A DNA stretch of 64,000 bases, from NCBI GenBank assembly GCA_013697635.1, contig JACCWM010000190.1:38502-102501 (forward strand), given 5' to 3'. Under the pieces are notes generated by a model. The model saw only the letters and a program-made list of their open reading frames with translations. It was not told the origin of the DNA and ran no database searches. This DNA is from Lujinxingiaceae bacterium. GTDB taxonomy: Bacteria; Myxococcota_A; Bradymonadia; Bradymonadales; Bradymonadaceae. Of this stretch, positions 57,167 through 64,000 are shown piece after piece (positions within the stretch are counted from its first letter, which is position 1; each line of letters starts with the position of its first letter). The position numbers and the translations under genes were made by a program.

Positions 57167-57688
57167 ATGAGCACCACACCTCTCTATTCAGTCGCAGAGT
57201 CGCCGCTTGGCCTGCGCGCGGCGGCCTTTCGGCGAGTTTTGACCACGGGCCCGCTGTTCAAGGGGATGCTGGCCGTTCGCATGCCGCTGTTGGCGCTCGC
57301 TGGAGCACGCATCGAGCGCCTCGATCTCGACCGTTGCGAGGTACGTCTGCCGCATGGCTGGCGAAGCCAGAATATCTTCGGCTCGACCTATTTCGCCGCG
57401 ACCTTGATGGCCGCCGAAGCGGCCTGCGGCACGATCGTGCTCTTGCATGAGCAGAACTCGCCACACAAGTTTGGACCGATCGTCAAATCGATCAAGGCCG
57501 ACTTCACACGCGCTGCCTACTCGGACATCGTGTTTCGATGCACTCAGGGCGACGCGGTGGCCGAGTGGCTTGAGCGCGCGCACGACAGCCGCGAGCGCGT
57601 TGAAACCACCCTCGACGTGGTCGGCTCGACCGAAGAGGGCGAGGTGGCGCGTGTGTCGGTGACCTGGTCGGCGCGCCTCAAGATATGA
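57167..57688 (+). CDS. DUF4442-like hotdog-fold protein
   Basis: This 173-residue protein resembles DUF4442/thioesterase-like proteins in its layout: two leading helices, a short strand block (LDRCEVRLPHGWRSQN), and the active-site helix segment IFGSTYFAATLMAAEAACG. Substrate and activity are unknown. ATG 57167 has GGAGA seven bases upstream; the longer frame overlaps the divergent kinase start and is rejected. Its TGA overlaps the ATG of the next small gene, showing translational coupling. It is the second protein of this kind in the window, the first being at 32586. Confidence 0.72.
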   Translation: MSTTPLYSVAESPLGLRAAAFRRVLTTGPLFKGMLAVRMPLLALAGARIERLDLDRCEVRLPHGWRSQNIFGSTYFAATLMAAEAACGTIVLLHEQNSPHKFGPIVKSIKADFTRAAYSDIVFRCTQGDAVAEWLERAHDSRERVETTLDVVGSTEEGEVARVSVTWSARLKI

Positions 57689-57867
57689 ATCCAGCCGACA
57701 GCGTACAACACATCGGCGACAGCCCATTGAGCCTCTGGTTCGGCGTGCTTGCGGCTGTCGCAGGCGCATTGATCTTGCTCTACATCGTTGCCAAGATCGT
57801 GCGCGAGCATCTGCGCTCGCGCCGCGAACAAAAGGCGCAGCGCGACGCCGAAGAGCGCTCGGGCTGA
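57685..57867 (+). CDS. Small single-pass membrane protein
   Basis: The 60-residue protein has one membrane segment at about 15-40 (LSLWFGVLAAVAGALILLYI) and a strongly basic C-terminal tail (REHLRSRREQKAQRD), so the tail should face the cytoplasm. The ATG overlaps the stop of the DUF4442-like gene by 4 bp. No family was recognised. Coupling suggests that it recruits or anchors the upstream protein, but this is inference. Confidence 0.65.
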   Translation: MNPADSVQHIGDSPLSLWFGVLAAVAGALILLYIVAKIVREHLRSRREQKAQRDAEERSG

Positions 57868-57876
57868 ATATTTTGA

Positions 57877-57904
57877 GGAACTTTCGCCCAAGAAGGTGGT
57901 CGAT
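57877..57904 (+). promoter_or_regulatory. Likely ECF-type promoter
   Basis: GGAACTT (57877-57883), 16 bp, then TCGAT (57900-57904) matches the GGAAC...TC pattern of RpoE-type ECF promoters. It lies about 90 bp upstream of the ECF sigma factor gene, which fits autoregulation. The match is short and unproven. Confidence 0.45.
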
Positions 57905-57991
57905 CGAGGTTGGCAATGGTTTGATGCGCTTGAAGAGGATGGTTGAACTTTGATTGCTGATTGCGAATGGCTGTTTCGGCTGGCTGGTTGA

Positions 57992-58573
57992 ATGAACAAT
58001 CGTCGCGAACGAAAAATGATCCGTGGCCTGCGGGCTCGCGACGAAGCGGCATTTACGGAGTGCGTGCTGGCCTACCAGCACAAAGTGTTCAACATCTGCC
58101 TGCGCGTGGTGGGTGACCGCGCCGAGGCTGAAGACGTGGCCCAGGAGGTCTTCGTGGCGGTGTTCAAATACATTGATTCCTTTCGCGGCGACTCCAAGTT
58201 CTCGACATGGTTGTACCGCGTGGCGATCAACCGGGCGCGAAATCGTCTCAAGTACCTCTCAAGGCGCGCCCATCGCGATCACCAGGCGATCGAGGATACC
58301 GCAGAGTCCCAGGTTACCGAGAGTCCGCTGAGCTCAGCGATTCCGCGCCCCGACGGCCAGGCACTGGGAAACGAGCTCGAACGCATCGTGCAAGATGGGC
58401 TGGCACAGCTTGGCGAAGACCATCGCATGATCCTCGTGCTGCGTGACGTGGAAAATTTGAGTTACAAGGAGATCTCCGAGATCGTCGATTTGAACGAAGG
58501 CACGGTCAAGAGCCGGCTGTTTCGTGCTCGCGTGGCGTTGAAAGAGTACGTCGACTCGCGCTATGATTTTTAG
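57992..58573 (+). CDS. ECF RNA polymerase sigma factor (RpoE-like)
   Basis: The 193-residue sigma factor has region 2 at about 18-90 (AEAEDVAQEVFVAVFKYIDS, FSTWLYRVAINRARNRLKYL) and region 4 at about 135-185 (EDHRMILVLRDVENLSYKEI, EGTVKSRLFRARVALK). The size and motifs are typical of group 4 ECF sigma factors of the RpoE-like type. A membrane-anchored putative anti-sigma factor follows 31 bp downstream on the same strand. ATG 57992 is used; ATG 58016 is possible, since no strong Shine-Dalgarno is seen. An ECF-type promoter lies upstream. The regulon is unknown. Confidence 0.92.
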   Translation: MNNRRERKMIRGLRARDEAAFTECVLAYQHKVFNICLRVVGDRAEAEDVAQEVFVAVFKYIDSFRGDSKFSTWLYRVAINRARNRLKYLSRRAHRDHQAIEDTAESQVTESPLSSAIPRPDGQALGNELERIVQDGLAQLGEDHRMILVLRDVENLSYKEISEIVDLNEGTVKSRLFRARVALKEYVDSRYDF

Positions 58574-58604
58574 GCAAGCAGAGCCTGTGCAAAAGGCATG
58601 AAAG

Positions 58605-59039
58605 ATGTCGGCTGAACCGATGGACATGATGGAGTTGAGCGAGCAGGACGCCTTGTTCAACGCCTACCTCGACGACGAGCTCTCGGAGCGAGAGCGCGAC
58701 GAGTTCAACGCGCGCTTGCGCGATGACCCGGAGTTCAAGCGCGCCTACGATGGCTTTGTCGGTGTGATGCAGGTCGTGCGCGCCCTGCCCTTCGAGTTTG
58801 CGCCTGACGATTTCGTCGACAAGGTTCAGGGCCGCATCCGCCAGCGCTCGCGGGGGCGCTTCTTCGCCGAGAATTTCTTGACCCAGGCACGCCTGCCCTA
58901 CGAGGTTGTGGCCGTGGTCATGATGATCGTGATGGCCGCAGTCTACCTGCTCATGGAGGCACCGCACGACGCCGAGATCGTCGATGTTGCCAACCCAAGT
59001 GGTTGGCAAGCACCTGCCGATGCTGATCCCCGGCCCTAA
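58605..59039 (+). CDS. Putative anti-sigma factor
   Basis: The protein of 144 residues has an acidic helical N-terminal domain (residues 10-60, AYLDDELSERERDEFNARLR) of the kind found in anti-sigma factors. A membrane segment follows at about 100-120 (VVAVVMMIVMAAVYLLME), then a short outward tail. The HxxxCxxC zinc motif of ZAS domains is absent; there is no Cys at all. Position right after the sigma gene is the main support. It would hold the sigma factor at the inner membrane until a signal triggers release or proteolysis. Confidence 0.8.
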   Translation: MSAEPMDMMELSEQDALFNAYLDDELSERERDEFNARLRDDPEFKRAYDGFVGVMQVVRALPFEFAPDDFVDKVQGRIRQRSRGRFFAENFLTQARLPYEVVAVVMMIVMAAVYLLMEAPHDAEIVDVANPSGWQAPADADPRP

Positions 59040-59100
59040 GGTGTGCTACGATGCATGGGCAGTGTCCATTTGACAGCCTTTGGCCCCCATCTGAGCTCCC

Positions 59101-60624
59101 ATGATTGACCATTTTAGCCCGCTTGCTTGCAGAATCTCCCTGGCCGTGGCCGCCGCGCTGCTCACAACAATAGTCATGGGCGAGCCGGCCCAAGCACAAC
59201 AAATCGGCACGGCGAGCGCCGAAGGCTTGGACTCGCTCAAGAGCAAGGCCTACAACGAGCAAGAGGTCGCGCGCACCTTCGATGCCGTGGTGCGCACGAT
59301 CGACGCCGCACTGGTTGGCCCGGAGCTTCTTGGGGCCAAGATCGGCATCCACGCCGTCGACGTGGCAACCGGCGAGATCGTCTATTCACGCAACGCCGAC
59401 GTGGGAATGAACCCGGCCAGCAACATCAAGCTGATTACCGCCGCGGCCGTGCTCGACGTGCTCGGCCCGCAGTACACCTTTACCACCCACCTTCTTGCCC
59501 AAAAAACCGAAGGCGGACAGGTCAAAGGTGATCTCTTCGTCAAGGGCGACGGCGAGGCGTTTTTGCTCTTTACCGACGTTTTGGGTTGGGCCGGCCAGCT
59601 GCGCCAGCTCGGAATCACACGCGTCGACGGCGATCTGGTGATCGACGATCTGTACTTCGATGGCGGCTACATGCCGCCGGGCTTCGATCAGAAGGACTCC
59701 GATGCCTCGTACCGCGCCCCGATCGGGGCCGTTTCGGTCAACTTCAACGCGATCACGCTGGTCGTCGATCCCGCCAAGCCTGGCGAGCCGGCCAGGATTC
59801 GCCTCGATCCGCCCAACGCTCACGTTCAGGTTGTGAACAACGCCCGCACGAACAAGGGCAGCCAGGCGCGCGTCAATGCAATCGCGCGCGGCGATGCCGA
59901 GCGTACCGTGGTCACGGTCACAGGTACCATCGGCGAGCTGGCGACGGCCGTCTCAATTCGAAAACGCATCGATCATCCACCGCTGTTTGCCGGTGAGGTG
60001 TTCAAAAGCGCGCTCGAGATGGTCGGCATCGAGGTCGTAGGCACCGTGCGCACGGGCCGAGCACCCAAAGACGCACGCACGCTGGTCTCGCACACCTCTC
60101 AGCCGATGGGCAATCTCGTGTCTGCCATGAACAAGTGGAGCAACAACTTCATGGCCGAGCAACTCCTGCGCGTGCTCGGCTCGAGCAGCGCAACGGCCTC
60201 GACGTGGACGGCCTCACTTGGCGTGGCGGCGGCCTTCTTGCAACGCGCGGGCATGGCTCCAGGCTCCTACAGTTTGCTCAACGGCAGCGGGCTCTACGAC
60301 GGCAACACGGTCAGCGCCCGCCAGTTCGTCCAGCTCCTGCGCTACATGCGCGATCATCGCTATGCACCGGAGTTTTTTGCCTCCCTGTCGATCACCGGCG
60401 TCGACGGCACCCTGAGCCAGCGGCTCAAGAACACACCGCTTGCTGGCAACATGCGCGCCAAGACGGGCACACTCAATCACGTCTGCACCCTGAGCGGCTA
60501 TTTGTATACGAAGTCGGGTCGCTTGCTGGCCTATTCGATCATGTTCAACGACACGCCTCAATTGGCCTGGAATTACCGCAAGCACCAAGACGCTATTGTC
60601 ATGGCCCTGTACGGCGCTCAGTAG
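59101..60624 (+). CDS. dacB: D-alanyl-D-alanine carboxypeptidase/endopeptidase (PBP4)
   Basis: The 507-residue protein has a signal peptide (about residues 1-31, ending AQA) and the three penicillin-binding motifs of the PBP4/DacB (S13) family: SNIK (Ser107, Lys110), SNN (347-349) and KTG (454-456). The long inserted domain between the first two motifs, typical of S13 enzymes, is present (LFVKGDGEAFLL, GDLVIDDLYFDGGYMP). It trims D-Ala or cleaves cross-links in periplasmic peptidoglycan. Downstream of the ECF pair by 61 bp; it could be part of the same envelope-stress transcript, but this is uncertain. Confidence 0.93.
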   Translation: MIDHFSPLACRISLAVAAALLTTIVMGEPAQAQQIGTASAEGLDSLKSKAYNEQEVARTFDAVVRTIDAALVGPELLGAKIGIHAVDVATGEIVYSRNADVGMNPASNIKLITAAAVLDVLGPQYTFTTHLLAQKTEGGQVKGDLFVKGDGEAFLLFTDVLGWAGQLRQLGITRVDGDLVIDDLYFDGGYMPPGFDQKDSDASYRAPIGAVSVNFNAITLVVDPAKPGEPARIRLDPPNAHVQVVNNARTNKGSQARVNAIARGDAERTVVTVTGTIGELATAVSIRKRIDHPPLFAGEVFKSALEMVGIEVVGTVRTGRAPKDARTLVSHTSQPMGNLVSAMNKWSNNFMAEQLLRVLGSSSATASTWTASLGVAAAFLQRAGMAPGSYSLLNGSGLYDGNTVSARQFVQLLRYMRDHRYAPEFFASLSITGVDGTLSQRLKNTPLAGNMRAKTGTLNHVCTLSGYLYTKSGRLLAYSIMFNDTPQLAWNYRKHQDAIVMALYGAQ

Positions 60625-60699
60625 AGTGCACTTCATTCTCGCCGATGGATCTGCGCTCCACTCGTATCCATGGCTTAATTGGTAAGGAGTAGTTGGACT

Positions 60700-61566
60700 A
60701 TGTGCCGACTCTTTGGTTTTCGTTCGGTCATCTCGAGTCAAGTGCACCGCAGCCTGGTCAGCGCCGATAACGCCATGATGCGCCAGAGCGAGATGCACCC
60801 GGACGGCTGGGGCGTGGCCTACTACGTCGAGGGCGTGCCGCACGTGATCAAGAGCGCGTCGACGGCCGTCTCCGACACTTTGTTTCGCCGGGTCTCGGGT
60901 ATCGTCGCCTCGGAGACGGTGGTCGCCCATCTGCGAAAAGCCACGGTGGGCAACAAGTCGATCCTCAACTCCCACCCGTTTCAGTACGGCAGTTGGATCT
61001 TTGCCCATAATGGCCAGATCCCCAACTTCGAGAATTATCGCGAGGAATTGCTGGCGAGCGTCTCGCCGATCTTTCGCCGTTTTGTGCTCGGAGACACCGA
61101 CAGCGAGGTGATCTTCTACCTGCTGATGTCGCACATGGCGCGGCGTATCGACGTGCATCGCAAGGGCGCAGCGATCGAGGAGCTCACCGAGGCGATCGTC
61201 GAGACGGTCGACCAGATTCACAAGGTCACCGGACTCAATTGCCTGACCTCGGGCAAGGAGCAAGAGTTCTATCTGAGCTTTTTGTTGACCAACGGTCACG
61301 TCATGCTCGCCCACCAAGGCGGCAAAGAGCTCTATTACAGCACCTACAAGCTCTGCTGTCCCGAGCGCGAGAGTTGCCCAAGCTTTTCAAAGGTGTGCGA
61401 GGCGCCGGCGGTGCATAACGGCTTTGTCAACCACATGATCGTCTCGAGCGAGCCTCTACAGGGCGAGAACGTTTGGCTCGAAATGATGCCGGGCCAGATT
61501 GTCGGCGTGGACTGGCGTATGCAGCTTCAAGTCTTCCAGCAGAGCGCGGCGCTGGTAGCCCAATGA
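60700..61566 (+). CDS. Class II glutamine amidotransferase
   Basis: The 288-residue protein begins MCRLFGFRS, so Cys2 is the predicted N-terminal nucleophile after Met removal. It keeps the Ntn glutaminase signatures PDGWGVAYY, VVAHLRKATVG, NSHPF and AHNGQIPN. There is no synthase domain, so it is a stand-alone YafJ-type amidotransferase, acceptor unknown. ATG 60700 is chosen because it creates the Cys2 start, with AAGGAG ten bases upstream; the longer frame would bury the nucleophile. It converges with the Hsp70-like gene 24 bp away. Confidence 0.9.
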   Translation: MCRLFGFRSVISSQVHRSLVSADNAMMRQSEMHPDGWGVAYYVEGVPHVIKSASTAVSDTLFRRVSGIVASETVVAHLRKATVGNKSILNSHPFQYGSWIFAHNGQIPNFENYREELLASVSPIFRRFVLGDTDSEVIFYLLMSHMARRIDVHRKGAAIEELTEAIVETVDQIHKVTGLNCLTSGKEQEFYLSFLLTNGHVMLAHQGGKELYYSTYKLCCPERESCPSFSKVCEAPAVHNGFVNHMIVSSEPLQGENVWLEMMPGQIVGVDWRMQLQVFQQSAALVAQ

Positions 61567-61590
61567 TCATCGGGCTGCCAGCACGCGCGA

Positions 61591-63150
61591 TCAGGCGCTC
61601 TTCTTGGTGTTTCGTTGAATGGCGCGCGCCAACTCCTCATCGCTCAGGCCGGAGTGACCCTCGACGGTGATCGTCTGCGAGACGTTGGTCTTGAGATCCT
61701 TGGCCGAGACGCTGACGATGCCGTCGGTGTCGATCTCGAAGGTGACCTCGATGCGCGGCGTTCCCGCCGGTGCCTGAGGGATGCCGGTGAGATTGAACAT
61801 GCCGAGCAATTTGTTGCGGCTGGCGATCTCCGACTCTCCCTGCAAGACGGTGACGGTGACCATGTCCTGTTTGTCCTCGGTCGTCGTAAAGACCTTGGTC
61901 GCCATGGTCGGAATCGAGGAATTTTTGGGGATGATCGGGCTGAAACGATCGCCGGCGACGCGAATGCCCAGGCTAAAGGGCGTGATGTCGAGCAAGATCA
62001 CCTCGCGCACCTCGCCACCCAAAATACCCGACTGCACGGCCGCACCGAGAGCGACGACTTCATCGGGATTGACGCCCTTGTGAGGCTTTTTCCCGAATAT
62101 CTCCTCGACCTTTTCTTGAACCAGCGGCATGCGCGTCATGCCGCCGACGAGCAAAACATCGTCGATGCGTGACTTATCGAGGTTGGCATCCTTGAGCGCG
62201 GTCAGACAGGGCGACTCGAGGCGCTCGACGAGTTCATGGACCAGATCGTTGAGCTGAGAGCGTGACAGCGAGAGCGAGAGGTGGCGAGGGCCGGAGTCGT
62301 CAACCGCCAAAAAGGGCAGGTTGATGTTGGTCTCGCTCAATGTCGACAGCTCGCACTTGGCGCTCTCAGCGGCCTCTTTGAGGCGCTGAAGGGCCATGTT
62401 GTCCTCGGAGACGTCGATGCCCGTATCGGATTTGAAGCGCTCGAGTAAGAACTCCAAGATCGCCCGGTCGAAATCCTCGCCACCGAGCTCATTGTCGCCG
62501 CAGGTGGCCACGACCTCAAAGACACCGCCGCGAAGCTGCACGACCGAGACATCGAACGTGCCCCCGCCCAGATCGAAAACGATCAGGTTGACGTCCTGGC
62601 CCTTGTTGTAGCCATAGGAAAGTGCCGCGGCAGTAGGCTCGTTGATGATGCGGCGCACCGTGAGGCCGGCGATCTTGCCGGCGTCTTTGGTCGCGCTGCG
62701 CTGGGCATCGTTGAAGTAGGCCGGCACGGTGATCACCGCTTCGGTGATCTCCTCGCCGAAATAGTCCTCGGCGGTCTGCTTCATCTTGCGCATGATCATG
62801 GCCGAGACTTCCTGCGGGCTGTAGGGCTGGGAATTGACCTCTACCCAGGCATCGCCATTGGTGTTCTCGACGATCTTGTAGGGAAGCAGCTTGGCGTAGC
62901 GCGAAACCAGATCCGACTTGAACTTGTGGCCAATGAGCCGCTTGATGTCGTAGATCGTGCGTCCAGGGTTGATGATCGCCTGGCGTTTGGCTTGCTGCCC
63001 AACAAATTGCTCACCATCCTCGGTAAAGCCGACCATTGAAGGCGTCGTTCGCGACCCTTCGCTGTTGGGCAACACGAGCGGCTCTCCGCCGTCGATGACA
63101 GCAACACACGAATTGGTCGTGCCCAGATCGATTCCGATTATCTTTGCCAT
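61591..63150 (-). CDS. Lid-less DnaK-like Hsp70 chaperone
   Basis: The 519-residue protein is a clear Hsp70: ATPase domain with IIGIDLGTTNSCVAVIDGG at the start and LIVFDLGGGTFDVSVVQ (about 190-206), the linker-like block REVILLDITPFSLGI, and the beta-sandwich substrate domain (IPTMATKVFTTTEDKQDMVT). It stops at GLSDEELARAIQRNTKKSA, where DnaK (about 640 residues) continues with a helical lid of about 120 residues. The lid is therefore missing. Sequence around the stop shows no frameshift relic. It may bind clients weakly or in a special partnership with the TPR protein encoded immediately upstream on the same strand. A separate housekeeping dnaK is expected elsewhere. Confidence 0.93.
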   Translation of the reverse strand: MAKIIGIDLGTTNSCVAVIDGGEPLVLPNSEGSRTTPSMVGFTEDGEQFVGQQAKRQAIINPGRTIYDIKRLIGHKFKSDLVSRYAKLLPYKIVENTNGDAWVEVNSQPYSPQEVSAMIMRKMKQTAEDYFGEEITEAVITVPAYFNDAQRSATKDAGKIAGLTVRRIINEPTAAALSYGYNKGQDVNLIVFDLGGGTFDVSVVQLRGGVFEVVATCGDNELGGEDFDRAILEFLLERFKSDTGIDVSEDNMALQRLKEAAESAKCELSTLSETNINLPFLAVDDSGPRHLSLSLSRSQLNDLVHELVERLESPCLTALKDANLDKSRIDDVLLVGGMTRMPLVQEKVEEIFGKKPHKGVNPDEVVALGAAVQSGILGGEVREVILLDITPFSLGIRVAGDRFSPIIPKNSSIPTMATKVFTTTEDKQDMVTVTVLQGESEIASRNKLLGMFNLTGIPQAPAGTPRIEVTFEIDTDGIVSVSAKDLKTNVSQTITVEGHSGLSDEELARAIQRNTKKSA

Positions 63151-63235
63151 GAAGCACTATCTCCCACGTGAAGCCTCGCTAATTCACCCTCTCACCGTTT
63201 TGCTTCGAGAATGAATCTAATGTATGTGAACTCGA

Positions 63236-64000
63236 CTACTTTTTGAACAAGTTTTTGAGAAAGCCTGGTTTGTCACCGCCGCCATTGTCCTTTTGACGCA
63301 TTTCGGCCAAGCGCAACTCGCGTTTTGCCTCGATACTGCCCGGATTGAGCGCGAGCGCAAGCTCGAAGTGCTTGTGGGCGTGCTCGATCTTGCCCTTGAG
63401 CTTGAGGATCTGGCCCAAAAACAGGTGAGCATCGGGAAGCGCCTGGCGGTGCCCGGACTTGACGGCCGCACGCAGCAACTCCTCGCTCTGATCGCGGCGC
63501 TCCGGATCGACAAGAAACAACAGATAACCATAAAAGGTCATGTAAAGCCCGTTGTTCTTCTCGAGCTCCAAAGCCTGTTCGAACGCTTCGAGCGCTTCGG
63601 GAAACTGGTTGTGGCGAAAGCGTTTGAAGCCTTCGTTGAAATAGTCCTTGGCCGAAGTCAGGACCGTGGAGGGGTTGTCCCCAAGGCTCATGCCACTGGT
63701 CGGCAAGGAGGACGGATCGGCCGGTGGCTGGATCTTCGCTCCTGCTGCCGAGGATGTGTGTTCACGAGGCGGCGCGGTCGCAGCCGCCGAAGTGTTCGCG
63801 AGCGCCGGGGCAGATGGCGGTCGGCTCGCCGCCGCGAGCGGTTGCTCCGAAACCGTTGGGGGCGACACGGAGGTTGTCGCGCCAGGCGATGGGCTCGGAC
63901 TCGGGGTCGATCGCGCAGGCACTGGATGCGAAAGCTTCGTTACGCCGGTGATCTGGGCCGGCCGGCGTGCCCGCTGGGCCAGTCGGTCGAGCTTATCCTT
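63236..64000 (-). CDS. TPR protein, N-terminus cut by window edge
   Basis: The frame is open from the right edge (64000) to the stop at 63236, giving 254 residues of a longer protein. An Ala/Pro/Ser-rich low-complexity stretch comes first, then two or more TPR-like repeats in the last 130 residues (AKDYFNEGFKRFRHNQFPEA, ALELEKNNGLYMTFYGYLLF, EHAHKHFELALALNPGSIEA), then a basic tail KNLFKK. It is upstream of the Hsp70-like gene by 85 bp on the same strand. This is compatible with a TPR co-chaperone, possibly with a J-domain in the missing part, but only the TPR part is seen. Confidence 0.75.
   Translation of the reverse strand, partial: KDKLDRLAQRARRPAQITGVTKLSHPVPARSTPSPSPSPGATTSVSPPTVSEQPLAAASRPPSAPALANTSAAATAPPREHTSSAAGAKIQPPADPSSLPTSGMSLGDNPSTVLTSAKDYFNEGFKRFRHNQFPEALEAFEQALELEKNNGLYMTFYGYLLFLVDPERRDQSEELLRAAVKSGHRQALPDAHLFLGQILKLKGKIEHAHKHFELALALNPGSIEAKRELRLAEMRQKDNGGGDKPGFLKNLFKK

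Overview
The window is about 60% GC and gene-dense. It looks like chromosome from a delta-proteobacterium-like, probably myxobacterial or Bradymonadales-type organism; that placement is inferred from style, not from a marker gene. The style clues are several lipoproteins with Asp-rich linkers after the lipobox, two large eukaryote-like Ser/Thr kinases (one with PEGA domains, one with an AAA ATPase plus TPRs), a GAF-type sigma-54 activator, a DUF4397 lipoprotein and a beta-propeller lipoprotein. Start codons were moved from the longest reading frame where a Shine-Dalgarno sequence or a 4-bp stop/start overlap supported it.

Layout. 1-5 kb: the end of an unknown gene, a PRC-barrel protein, then a leftward MoxR ATPase / DUF58 / BatA-like vWA operon. 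5-27 kb: two unknown small genes, a YihY membrane protein, a propeller lipoprotein, a sigma-54 activator downstream of an MBL hydrolase, a DUF4397 lipoprotein, an AsmA-like/GT51 transglycosylase, a degenerate BLUF-like protein, a kinase-ATPase-TPR giant, a DnaQ-type exonuclease, a DinG-type helicase and an orphan HutF-like deiminase. 27-35 kb: a ceramidase-like lipoprotein, ClpB, a DUF4442 protein, CTP synthase and a REP-associated-type Y1 transposase.

36-53 kb holds the most unusual content: five leftward genes totalling about 17 kb. In order of transcription they encode a periplasmic vWA protein with a C-terminal membrane anchor; a 1255-residue bacterial tubulin-like protein (Tubulin_2/FtsZ-like, with GGTGSGS); a 1344-residue membrane protein with a glycine-rich N-terminal loop; a 1558-residue polytopic membrane protein carrying a divergent YprA/MrfA-like SF2 helicase core and a transglutaminase-like C-terminus; and a lipoprotein. 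The last three overlap by 8 and 4 bp. This resembles a predicted membrane-remodelling system built on non-FtsZ tubulins, but the membrane helicase/transglutaminase component appears new to me.

53-64 kb: a ferritin-like diiron protein translationally coupled to a 29-residue peptide that is a truncated paralogue of a nearby 128-residue protein with four EPE..NP repeats; a PEGA kinase; a DUF4442-like protein with a small membrane protein; an ECF sigma factor/anti-sigma pair with a likely autoregulatory promoter; PBP4; a class II glutamine amidotransferase; and a lid-less Hsp70 downstream of a TPR protein that runs off the window edge.

A short paired repeat (core ATACCTGGCACC, two copies 23-24 bp apart) lies at five places between 27.5 and 54.8 kb. 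A sixth site beside the transposase is an inverted version, and one further copy lies inside a coding sequence. I propose these are REP-like elements of that transposase family. No rRNA, tRNA or CRISPR array was seen.
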